The notes beneath the pieces were generated by a model, which searched no databases, had not been told where the DNA came from, and saw only the letters and a program-made list of their open reading frames with translations. Of a DNA stretch of 32,753 nucleotides, positions 19,947 to 26,682 are shown piece after piece. The translations under genes and the position numbers were made by a program. Source of the DNA: Actinomycetes bacterium. GTDB lineage: Bacteria > Actinomycetota > Acidimicrobiia > Acidimicrobiales > RAAP-2. Position 1 is the stretch's first letter. Each line of letters begins with the position of its first letter. The stretch is from contig JAJYXE010000054.1 of the NCBI GenBank assembly GCA_021791145.1, positions 1 through 32,753 on the forward strand. The letters are read 5' to 3'.

Positions 19947-20429
19947 ATGGACAGGATCGGAGTCGTCGACACGATGTTCGCCCGCTACGACATGGGCGCA
20001 GAGGCGGTCGACGAGCTGCAGCAGTGCCCCGGGTACGGAGAGCGTTTCGAGGTCGTGCGCAGGACGGTGCCCGGCTTCAAGGACCTCGCCGTGGCGGCGA
20101 AGCGACTGATCGAGCGCGACGGCTGCGCGATCGTGGTGGCGCTCGGGATGCCCGGGAGAGCGCCGATCGACAAGACGTGCGCCCACGAAGCGTCGACGGG
20201 CATCATGATGGCCCAGCTCATGACGAGCACGCCGATCCTCGAGGTGTTCGTCCACGAGGACGAGGAGGAGGATCCCGCGGATCTCGTCGCGGTCATGAAG
20301 GACCGCTCCCGCAAGCACGCGAGGAACGCCTACTGGATGCTCTACGAGCCCGAGCAGCTCGCACGGCGCGCGGGACGAGGCGTCCGCCAGGGGCACGCGG
20401 ACGCGGGGCCGATCGAGGAGCGGACGTAG
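19947..20429 (+). CDS. ribC: Archaeal-type riboflavin synthase
   Basis: The 160-aa protein resembles archaeal RibC (MJ1184 family), not the two-lumazine-domain bacterial RibE. Matching stretches run the whole length: RIGVVDTMFARYDM at the start, RRTVPGFKDLAVAAKRLIE, VVALGMPGRAPIDKTCAHEAS (about residues 63-83), GIMMAQLMTSTPILEVFVHEDE, and GRGVRQGHADAGP near the C-terminus. It dismutates two 6,7-dimethyl-8-ribityllumazine into riboflavin. The frame is open further upstream, but ATG 19947 matches the family start. It is unlinked to other rib genes in this window. The F420-type oxidoreductase at 26683 also implies flavin/deazaflavin metabolism. Confidence 0.88.
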   Translation: MDRIGVVDTMFARYDMGAEAVDELQQCPGYGERFEVVRRTVPGFKDLAVAAKRLIERDGCAIVVALGMPGRAPIDKTCAHEASTGIMMAQLMTSTPILEVFVHEDEEEDPADLVAVMKDRSRKHARNAYWMLYEPEQLARRAGRGVRQGHADAGPIEERT

Positions 20430-20459
20430 GAGCGCCGATCGAGGAGCGGGCGTCGGAGC
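20408..20459 (+). repeat. 26-bp direct repeat x2 at the ribC 3' end
   Basis: Copies at 20408-20433 and 20434-20459 differ at 2 of 26 positions. The first carries the last ribC codons and the TAG stop; the second has lost the stop by one of the two changes. It looks like a tandem duplication of the gene end. Confidence 0.8.
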
Positions 20460-20478
20460 AGGCACAGCAGCGCTCGGC

Positions 20479-21690
20479 TCAGAGGTCGACCACGTGGTGG
20501 GCGAAGGTGACGACCCATGCCACGGCGACCAGCGCGGCGGGAACCCACAGGCGGTGACGGGAGCCCACGAGGACGAGCGAGGAGAGGACGTACAGGTCCT
20601 CGTAGCCGCGGAATGTGGCGTGCCCGTACCAGATCGCGCGTGCGAGCGAGAGGACGACGACCACCGCGACGACCCATGCGGCCTTCTCCCACGCCGGCGC
20701 TCTCGAGCGCGGCAGCGACCACGCCGCAAGGAGGGCCACGACCGCCAGCACGAAGAGCTCACCGAGCCACAGCAGCGACGACGCCGAGGCGAAGTGGGCG
20801 AGATAGTGCAAGACGGCGCCGACCATGTTGACGAGCGGCGCGGCGAGGTTGTCCCCCGTGTCGGACCGCATCGGAAGGATGCCGGTCACGGCCCACCCAG
20901 TGAGCTGCCATCCGGCGAACGCGAGGCTCGGCACCAGCCAGGCCAGGTCCCAGGTTCCCGGACGCCGATCGCGCCGGAGGATCTCGACGAGCGAGGTCAG
21001 CCCGAGCGCGATCACGACGTCGAGGGTCGTCTCGAGGGTGAGCACGGCCCCTGCGAGGACGAGCCCTCCGAGCAACGGGCGAGCCCTGCGGAGGCAGACG
21101 AGCCCGCCGACGAGGAAGCAGCTCGCGACCACCTCGGGGAGGTCGCGCCCGATGCTGAACAGGAAGCCCCAGAAGCCCGCGACGAGGAGCCCCCATCCCG
21201 CATGACGCCCTGCGTCCTTGGCGATCATCCCGCCGAGCAGGGCGAGGACGGTGAACGCGGCCAGGTTGACTGCGACCAGGGCCTCGGGCACCAGCTGGTG
21301 CTGGCCGGCCGACGCCACCCAGGCGAGCACCGGCATGCCGATCCTTTGGATGCGGAACCCCGAGTCCAGCGTGATGCCCCACGCGCTCTTGGCGAGATCG
21401 GCGGGATCGAGCGCGAGCCGGTAGTAGAACTGCCCGTCGTACCCGGAGCCGGGGAAGACGTAGAGCCCCTTCGGCGCACGCGCGGGGTTCACGAAGTCCG
21501 CCCCGGCCATCACGAACCGGCTGATGTCGTCCTTCGCCACCACGAAGAGCCGGGCGAGGACGAACAGCGTCCCGGCTGCGGCCGCTGCCGCAGCCGTCGC
21601 CAGGGGACGGTCGGTCCTGCTCGCCAGGTCGGACCACCAGCGGGCAGGAGAGCTCCCGATCGCGGACGTCTGTCGCTGGGAGAGCACCAC
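20479..21690 (-). CDS. Polytopic membrane protein, cell-surface glycopolymer type
   Basis: A protein of about 403 aa with 9-10 hydrophobic segments. After TM1 there is an outer loop with GYDGQFYYRLALDP and, further on, RIQRIGMPVLAW. This pair of motifs marks a broad family of GT-C-like membrane proteins annotated as surface-glycopolymer formation factors. The frame stays open to GTG 21834, but that region is a G-rich 23-bp tandem repeat, so I start at GTG 21690, with TAGGCT 11 nt before it; GTG 21687 is an equal choice. No Shine-Dalgarno is visible. Enzymatic activity is not shown by sequence. Divergent from the acyl-CoA synthetase. Confidence 0.72.
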   Translation of the reverse strand: MVLSQRQTSAIGSSPARWWSDLASRTDRPLATAAAAAAAGTLFVLARLFVVAKDDISRFVMAGADFVNPARAPKGLYVFPGSGYDGQFYYRLALDPADLAKSAWGITLDSGFRIQRIGMPVLAWVASAGQHQLVPEALVAVNLAAFTVLALLGGMIAKDAGRHAGWGLLVAGFWGFLFSIGRDLPEVVASCFLVGGLVCLRRARPLLGGLVLAGAVLTLETTLDVVIALGLTSLVEILRRDRRPGTWDLAWLVPSLAFAGWQLTGWAVTGILPMRSDTGDNLAAPLVNMVGAVLHYLAHFASASSLLWLGELFVLAVVALLAAWSLPRSRAPAWEKAAWVVAVVVVLSLARAIWYGHATFRGYEDLYVLSSLVLVGSRHRLWVPAALVAVAWVVTFAHHVVDL

Positions 21691-21701
21691 GGGCGGCGGG
21701 G

Positions 21702-21707
21702 AGCCTA
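21702..21707 (-). promoter_or_regulatory. Candidate -10 box of the 20479 gene
   Basis: TAGGCT on the minus strand, 11 nt before GTG 21690. Confidence 0.35.
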
Positions 21708-21727
21708 CCAAGGCTGCCGCTGTGCGC

Positions 21728-21819
21728 GGGGACCGGGGCAGGGCCGTCCAGGGGACCGGGGCAGGGCCGTCCAGGGGACCGGGGCAGGGCCGTCCAGGGG
21801 ACCGGGGCAGGGCCGTCGC
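21728..21819. repeat. 23-bp G-rich tandem repeat x4 between divergent promoters
   Basis: Four head-to-tail 23-bp units; units 1-3 are identical and unit 4 differs only in its last bases. Each holds runs GGGG-ACC-GGGG-CA-GGG followed by a 7-nt C/T-rich spacer. The array lies between the two candidate -10 boxes (21702-21707 minus, 21825-21830 plus). The plus strand fits the G3+N1-7 quadruplex pattern with 12 G-runs. Confidence 0.95.
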
Positions 21820-21824
21820 GAGGG

Positions 21825-21830
21825 TAGGCT
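21825..21830 (+). promoter_or_regulatory. Candidate -10 box of acyl-CoA synthetase gene
   Basis: TAGGCT, 8 nt before GTG 21839 and 11 nt before the in-frame GTG 21842. It is the same hexamer as the divergent promoter. Confidence 0.45.
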
Positions 21831-21838
21831 GCACGGAG

Positions 21839-23503
21839 GTGGTGGAGCCGACCGGTACCAGCTGGAATTACGCCGACGTCTGGGAGGCTGTCGCCGACGT
21901 GCAGCCTGCCGCTCCGGCGCTCGTGCAAGGCGAGCGGCGACGGTGCTGGCAGGAGATGGACCGCCGCGCGGACGGCGTCGGGCGGTGGCTCCTGGACCAG
22001 GGGATCACTCGCCAGGAAAAGGTCGCGCTCTACCTGTACAACTCCCCGGAGTACCTGGAAGCCCTCTTTGGGATCCTGAAGGTCGCAGCGGTCCCGGTCA
22101 ACACGAACTTCCGCTACGTAGAAGACGAGCTCGTCTACCTGTGGGACAACGCGGACGCAGCGGCAGTGGTCTTTCACGGCGCCTTCGCCGAGCGGATCGA
22201 GCGCGTGCGCCGACGCGTCCGGAAGGTCCGCGCCTGGCTGTGCGTCGACGACGGCACTTCTGCGTGCCCACCGTGGGCGAGCAGCTACGAGGACGCCGCC
22301 ACCTCCTCCTCCGGGCGCGTCCTCCCGGCATGGGGCCGCAGCCCCGACGATCTCGTCATGCTCTACACCGGGGGGACGACCGGGATGCCCAAGGGCGTCA
22401 TGTGGCGGCAAGACGACCTGTTCGCCCGCACGAACGCGACGGGCTTCCGGCGCTACGACGACTCGAAGGGCGTCGCGGGCATCCGCGCGACACTCGAGGG
22501 GAACGGGCCGGGCATGGCGCTGCTCCCCGCGTGCCCGCTCATGCACGGCACGGGAGGGTTCAGCGCGATGGAGTGCCTGAACGAGGGCGGCAGGGTGGTG
22601 CTGCTAGAGGAGCGGCACTTCGACCCAGTGGAGCTCTTCGACACGATCGAGCGCGAGCGGGTCAACGGCATCGTCATCGTCGGCGACCCGTTCGCCCGCC
22701 CGATGCTCGCCGCGCTCGACGCCGAGCCGGACCGATGGGATCTTTCGTCCCTGCTCGGCATCCTCTCGTCCGGGGCGATGTGGAGCGAGGAGGTGAAAAG
22801 GGGCCTCCTGCGCCACCGCCCGGAGATGGCGCTGTTCGACCTCTTCGCGTCGACCGAAGCGATCGGCATCGGCGGGTCTCTGTCGTCGGGGTCGTCCGCC
22901 TCGAGGACCGGCGAGTTCGTGCTCGGGCCGGACGTCAAGGTGCTCGGGGACGACGGGAAGCCCGTCGAGCCGGGCTCCGGCGCGGTCGGGGTGCTCGCCC
23001 TCGCGGGGCGCAATCCGGTCGGCTACTACAAGGAGGACGGCAAGACCGCGTCGACCTTCTTCGTCGTGGACGGCGTGCGCTATTCGGTGCCCGGCGACTA
23101 CGCCGAGGTGCGTCCGGACGGCTCGGTCCACCTCCTCGGGCGCGGCGCCGGCACGATCAACACGGCAGGCGAGAAGGTCTTCCCAGAAGAGGTCGAGGAG
23201 GCCTTGAAGACCCACCCGGCCGTCCGCGACGCGGTCGTCGTCGGCGCTCCCGACCCCCACTACGGCGAGATCGTGGTCGCAGTCGTCGAACCGTCGGGCG
23301 GCGCCGTGCCCACCGAAGAGGAGCTGATCGCGCACGTGAAAGCGCGCCTGGCGGGGTTCAAAGCGCCGCGCAGGGTGCGGGTGGTCGACTCCGTCGACCG
23401 GTCTCCGAGCGGCAAGCTCGACTACCGTCGTCATCGCGAGGAGGTGGCGAGGTGGTTGGGAACGCCGCCGACAACGGCGCGTCGCCCGCTGCCGAGCGGG
23501 TAG
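21839..23503 (+). CDS. Acyl-CoA synthetase (AMP-forming, FadD-like)
   Basis: A 554-aa ANL-superfamily ligase that activates a carboxylic acid to its acyl-CoA through an acyl-AMP. Visible: P-loop YTGGTTGMPKGVMW (about residues 177-190), a core aromatic-region motif FASTEA (about 337-342) in place of the usual YGxTE, a hinge/adenosine motif GDYAEVRPDG, and the C-terminal catalytic Lys in SPSGKLDYR. The TGGTTGMPKGVMWRQDD form is common in actinobacterial FadD enzymes acting on fatty or steroid-type side chains; the actual substrate is unknown. GTG 21839 is followed by a second GTG codon. GGAGG overlaps the start, too close to be a normal Shine-Dalgarno, so a near-leaderless start is likely. Confidence 0.9.
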   Translation: MVEPTGTSWNYADVWEAVADVQPAAPALVQGERRRCWQEMDRRADGVGRWLLDQGITRQEKVALYLYNSPEYLEALFGILKVAAVPVNTNFRYVEDELVYLWDNADAAAVVFHGAFAERIERVRRRVRKVRAWLCVDDGTSACPPWASSYEDAATSSSGRVLPAWGRSPDDLVMLYTGGTTGMPKGVMWRQDDLFARTNATGFRRYDDSKGVAGIRATLEGNGPGMALLPACPLMHGTGGFSAMECLNEGGRVVLLEERHFDPVELFDTIERERVNGIVIVGDPFARPMLAALDAEPDRWDLSSLLGILSSGAMWSEEVKRGLLRHRPEMALFDLFASTEAIGIGGSLSSGSSASRTGEFVLGPDVKVLGDDGKPVEPGSGAVGVLALAGRNPVGYYKEDGKTASTFFVVDGVRYSVPGDYAEVRPDGSVHLLGRGAGTINTAGEKVFPEEVEEALKTHPAVRDAVVVGAPDPHYGEIVVAVVEPSGGAVPTEEELIAHVKARLAGFKAPRRVRVVDSVDRSPSGKLDYRRHREEVARWLGTPPTTARRPLPSG

Positions 23504-23512
23504 ACCGTCGAC

Positions 23513-23758
23513 GTGACCGCCTCCCCTCAGACCACTGCATCCGAATGGGCAAGGCTCCTCGCAGAAGCGCTCGGTACGTCCCCGCCGACCGACGAAGAGG
23601 TCGACGATCTCCTCGCGATCGCAGGCGTCGCCGCGCACGCGTCGGAGCGCACGGCGGCGCCGCTGTCCACGTGGCTGGTCGGGCGCGCCGGTGCCGCTCC
23701 GTCCGAAGCCAGGGCAGCGGCGGCGCAGCTCGCGGCGAAGCTCGGCCACGCGGGGTGA
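23513..23758 (+). CDS. DUF6457 small protein
   Basis: An 81-aa protein with EWARLLAEALG, a central acidic DEEVDDLLAIAGVAAHASER and APLSTWLVG, matching small DUF6457 proteins often encoded next to molybdenum-cofactor genes. It looks helical, with no Cys and no signal peptide. GTG 23513 is 9 nt after the synthetase stop. A TAGACC hexamer (which includes that stop codon) lies 6 nt upstream but lacks the last T of a -10, so read-through is as likely. fdhD and moaC follow, supporting a molybdenum-cofactor link. Molecular function is unknown. Confidence 0.8.
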   Translation: MTASPQTTASEWARLLAEALGTSPPTDEEVDDLLAIAGVAAHASERTAAPLSTWLVGRAGAAPSEARAAAAQLAAKLGHAG

Positions 23759-23805
23759 GCGAGCGCCCGCACGCGGAGACATGAGGCGGCCGAGCGCCGA
23801 CTGCC

Positions 23806-23823
23806 CGACCGTTGGTACGGTCG
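23806..23823 (+). promoter_or_regulatory. Dyad overlapping the fdhD -10 box
   Basis: CGACCGT and ACGGTCG are perfect 7-bp inverted arms around TGGT. The right arm overlaps TACGGT (23816-23821), a TANNNT -10 box 7 nt before GTG 23829. A repressor bound here would block the promoter of fdhD-moaC. The regulator is unknown. Confidence 0.45.
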
Positions 23824-23828
23824 TCGGC

Positions 23829-23849
23829 GTGAGGCGCCGTCTGCCATGA
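23829..23849 (+). CDS. Possible 6-aa leader ORF before fdhD
   Basis: GTG 23829 lies 7 nt after a TANNNT box and reads MRRRLP before TGA 23847-23849, which overlaps the fdhD ATG (ATGA at 23846). If transcription starts at this GTG, the leader would be translated from the mRNA 5' end and hand ribosomes to fdhD, which has no Shine-Dalgarno. Too short to judge by coding statistics. Confidence 0.3.
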   Translation: MRRRLP

Positions 23850-24700
23850 CGGGCGTGCCGGCGACCACCCGCCGCGCAGCACCGGTCGAGCCGGTGACGG
23901 TCACCGCGCTGTCCGCGAGCGGCCGCACAGAGCAGCGCGACCAGGTCGCCGGAGAAGAGCCGCTCGAGATCCGCCTCGCGGGGCCGGATTCTCCGGCGGC
24001 GCCGATCGCGGTGACCATGCGGACCCCAGGTCACGACTTCGAGCTCGCGGTCGGCTTCCTCCTCGCGGAGGGCCTGCTCTGTGACCAGTCGGACCTTCGC
24101 ACCGTCAAGTACTGCGCCCTCGAGGAGGGTGAGCCCCAGGAGTTCAATGTCGTGACGGTCACCTCTGCCCGGACCGTCGGGACCGGCCCCCGGCGTCGGA
24201 CGACCGTGAGCGCGAGCTGCGGGATCTGCGGCAGCGCGACGCTCGACGTGCTGAAGGACCGCTGCCCCTCCCTGCCGACAGGCGAGAAGGTCGCCGCCGA
24301 GGTGCTCATGTCGCTGCCCGACCGGCTGCACCGGGGCCAGCGTGTCTTCACCCAGACCGGGGGGCTGCACGCCGCAGGCCTCTTCGACGCTTCCGGCTCG
24401 GCCATGGCGATACGTGAGGACGTGGGGCGGCACAACGCGGTCGACAAGCTCGTCGGATGGGCAGCGATGCGGAAGCTGCTGCCGCTCGGCGGCTCGGTGC
24501 TCGTCGTCTCGGGACGGGTCAGCTACGAGATCGTCCAGAAGGCCGCCGTCGCGGGCGTTCCGACGCTCGTCGCGGTGTCCGCTCCCACCAGCCTCGCAGT
24601 CACGACTGCGCAGGCGCTCGGCATGACGCTCGCCGGCTTCGTCAGGGAAGGACGCGCGAACCTCTACGCGGGAGCGTGGCGCGTCGAGGGCCCAGCGTGA
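23846..24700 (+). CDS. fdhD: FdhD, sulfur carrier for formate dehydrogenase
   Basis: The 284-aa protein transfers sulfur from cysteine desulfurase to the molybdenum cofactor of formate dehydrogenases, in the cytoplasm. Visible: EEPLEIR (residues 37-43), PIAVTMRTPGHDFELAVGFL, the CGIC pair Cys 125/Cys 128 on the sulfur-binding loop, QTGGLHAAGLFD, and the hallmark EDVGRHNAVDK. Length is typical. The only start in the open frame is ATG 23846; no Shine-Dalgarno is present and the leader ORF stop overlaps it. moaC follows with a GTGA overlap. No formate dehydrogenase structural gene is in the window. Confidence 0.95.
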   Translation: MTGVPATTRRAAPVEPVTVTALSASGRTEQRDQVAGEEPLEIRLAGPDSPAAPIAVTMRTPGHDFELAVGFLLAEGLLCDQSDLRTVKYCALEEGEPQEFNVVTVTSARTVGTGPRRRTTVSASCGICGSATLDVLKDRCPSLPTGEKVAAEVLMSLPDRLHRGQRVFTQTGGLHAAGLFDASGSAMAIREDVGRHNAVDKLVGWAAMRKLLPLGGSVLVVSGRVSYEIVQKAAVAGVPTLVAVSAPTSLAVTTAQALGMTLAGFVREGRANLYAGAWRVEGPA

Positions 24701-25206
24701 CCGACGGCGACGCCGCCGGCACCTCGCAGGGTCCGGGCGAGCCTGCGTTCAGCCACCTGGACTCGGCGGGGCGGGCCCGCATGGTGGACGTCACGGGCAA
24801 GGCGACCACCGCGAGGCGCGCGACGGCGCGCTGCGTGGTCCGCTCGAGCCCCGCCGCGCTCGAGGCCGCGGCGAAAGACGACGACTTCGTGCCCTTCGCG
24901 AGGGCGGCCGGGATCCACGCAGCGAAACAAGCCTCGTCCCTCATCCCACTGTGCCATCCTCTCCCCGTCGACGACGTCGACGTGCGCGTGGAGCTCGACC
25001 TCGCGGCCGGTACGGCGTCGGTGCACGTGTCGACGTCGGTCGTCGCCAGGACGGGCATCGAGATCGAGGCACTGACCGCGTGCGGTTTCACCGGGCTCGC
25101 ACTGATGTCGAGCCTGCTCGACTACGACCCGACCACGGTGGTCACGGATCTCGCGCTGTGGCACAAGTCCGGCGGCCGCTCGGGGACCTGGGAGCGGTCG
25201 GCCTGA
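24697..25206 (+). CDS. moaC: Cyclic pyranopterin monophosphate synthase MoaC
   Basis: The 169-aa enzyme converts the MoaA product (3',8-cyclo-GTP) to cyclic pyranopterin monophosphate, the first stable intermediate in molybdenum cofactor synthesis. The family core is clear: HLDSAGRARMVDVTGK near the N-terminus, AAKQASSLIPLCHPLP with Lys 77 and His 87, and RTGIEIEALTA before the C-terminal helix. GTG 24697 overlaps the fdhD stop (GTGA), so the two form one unit. Convergent with the amidase across a 33-bp tandem repeat that contains both stop codons. Confidence 0.96.
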   Translation: MTDGDAAGTSQGPGEPAFSHLDSAGRARMVDVTGKATTARRATARCVVRSSPAALEAAAKDDDFVPFARAAGIHAAKQASSLIPLCHPLPVDDVDVRVELDLAAGTASVHVSTSVVARTGIEIEALTACGFTGLALMSSLLDYDPTTVVTDLALWHKSGGRSGTWERSA

Positions 25207-25299
25207 CCGGCGGCCGTCAGAGGGGGGCGATCGGCCTGACCGGCGGCCGTCAGAGGGGGGCGATCGGCCTGACCGGCGGTCGTCAGAGAGGGGCGATCT
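25201..25299. repeat. 33-bp tandem repeat x3 at moaC/amidase junction
   Basis: Three 33-bp units start at 25201, 25234 and 25267; the first two are identical and the third has a few changes. Each contains a CTGAC...GTCAG dyad (25203-25220, 25236-25253, 25269-25286). In the first unit the left arm carries the moaC stop; in the third the right arm carries the amidase stop. The units may act as tandem bidirectional terminator hairpins, with mismatches inside the stem and no T-tract. Confidence 0.95.
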
Positions 25300-26680
25300 C
25301 CCGGAACCCGATCGCCTGCTCGAGCGCGGCGGCGGAGCGCAGCACGACGAGGTCGGCGTGCTGCGGCCCGATCAGCTGCACGCCGACCGGGAGGCCCTCG
25401 GAGCTCAGCCCCGCGCACACCGTCGCCGCAGGTGACCGCGTCATGTTGAACGGGTAGGTGAGGCGCACCCAGTTCGGGTCGACGACGCCGTTCACGACGC
25501 CTTTCCCGCCGAGCGCGTTGGGCGGTGGCGCTCCTGCGGTCGTCGGGCACACGAGCAGCCTCGCGTCCCTGAACAGCTCGACGAGCCGGACGTTCATCTC
25601 GTGGCACCGGTCGAGCGCGCGGACGAGCCTCGACGCCGGAAGCGTGCGCGCGCGCTCGACCATGGACACGAGCAGGGGTGTGACGGACCCCCAGCGCGCC
25701 TCGTAGGGCTCGAGTGTCCGCAGCAGGCAGGTGCTCACGATCGCGAGCCAGTCCTCGAGCGGGTCCTCGTCGAAGACGGCGTCGACTTCCACCACGTCGG
25801 CACCGAGCACGCCGAGCACGCCGAGCACGCGCTCTGCCACGGTCATCACCGAGCGGTCGACGTCCGAGTAGCCCAGTCCAGGCGACCAGGCGACGCGTGC
25901 CGGGACCCGGGGTTCGACGAGCACGTCGCGCCAGCTGGCTTCCGGACGAGGCAGGGACTGGAGGTCCGTCGGCTCGGGCCCCACGACGGCGTCGAGGGCC
26001 ACGACGACGTCCTCGACCGTGCGGCCGAGCACCCCCTTCGAGGAGAGCCCGAGCCAGCCTGCGGCTCTGGAGCCCCCCGCGGGCACCCTGCCGTGCGAGG
26101 GCTTGAACCCGAACAACCCGCAGCACGAAGAGGGGATCCTGATCGAGCCGCCGCCGTCGCTGCCGGTGGCGAGCGGCACCATCCCAGCGGCGACCGCGGC
26201 GGCGGAGCCTCCGGAAGAGCCGCCGGCGCTGTGGTCGGGCGCCCAGGGGTTGCGCGTCGTACCGAAGAGCACGTTCGACGTGTGCGAGGTCCAGGCGAGC
26301 TCGGGCAGGTTGGTCTTGCCGATCACGACCGCGCCAGCGGACCTCAGGCGGGACACGAGCACCGAGTCGTGGACCGCGAGCGGTGCATCCGCGAGGAGCG
26401 TCGAGCCGTGGGTCGTGCGATAGCCGGCGGCGTCCTCCGCGTCCTTCACCCCGATCGGCACGCCTGCGAGCGGTCCGGGGTCTTCGCCGGCCGCGACGAG
26501 CTGGTCGACGGCGCCTGCCTGCTCGAGCGCTCGCTCCGCGTCCACTGCCACGAACGCGAGGAGGGAGGGGTTGATCGCCTCGACGCGCTCGAGCGACGCG
26601 GCGACGATCTCGTGCGCCGACACCTCCTTGTTCCGGACGCGCCGAGCGAGCTCGGCGACGGTCACGGTCCGGAAGTCCAT
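25283..26680 (-). CDS. Amidase (amidase-signature family)
   Basis: The 465-aa amidase-signature hydrolase has the full Ser-cisSer-Lys triad: Lys 79 (GVPIGVKD), Ser 155 (GGSSGGS) and Ser 179 (GSDGGGSI), at almost the same positions as in GatA. It hydrolyses an amide substrate not deducible here. The Gly/Ser-rich signature is intact and the length is normal. It is probably a stand-alone amidase, since no gatB or gatC is nearby. ATG 26680 follows the LLM gene's stop by 2 nt without a Shine-Dalgarno, so it is likely co-transcribed and coupled. Confidence 0.92.
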   Translation of the reverse strand: MDFRTVTVAELARRVRNKEVSAHEIVAASLERVEAINPSLLAFVAVDAERALEQAGAVDQLVAAGEDPGPLAGVPIGVKDAEDAAGYRTTHGSTLLADAPLAVHDSVLVSRLRSAGAVVIGKTNLPELAWTSHTSNVLFGTTRNPWAPDHSAGGSSGGSAAAVAAGMVPLATGSDGGGSIRIPSSCCGLFGFKPSHGRVPAGGSRAAGWLGLSSKGVLGRTVEDVVVALDAVVGPEPTDLQSLPRPEASWRDVLVEPRVPARVAWSPGLGYSDVDRSVMTVAERVLGVLGVLGADVVEVDAVFDEDPLEDWLAIVSTCLLRTLEPYEARWGSVTPLLVSMVERARTLPASRLVRALDRCHEMNVRLVELFRDARLLVCPTTAGAPPPNALGGKGVVNGVVDPNWVRLTYPFNMTRSPAATVCAGLSSEGLPVGVQLIGPQHADLVVLRSAAALEQAIGFREIAPL

Positions 26681-26682
26681 CG

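Noticed and set aside
17180..19972. 930-aa minus-strand open frame
   Set aside because: It runs across the ABC permease and MptB-like genes in a different frame with Arg/His-rich low-complexity sequence; both real genes have clear family motifs.
21691..21834. N-terminal extension of the 20479 membrane protein from GTG 21834
   Set aside because: It consists mainly of the G-rich 23-bp tandem repeat and covers both candidate promoters; TM1 begins well after GTG 21690.
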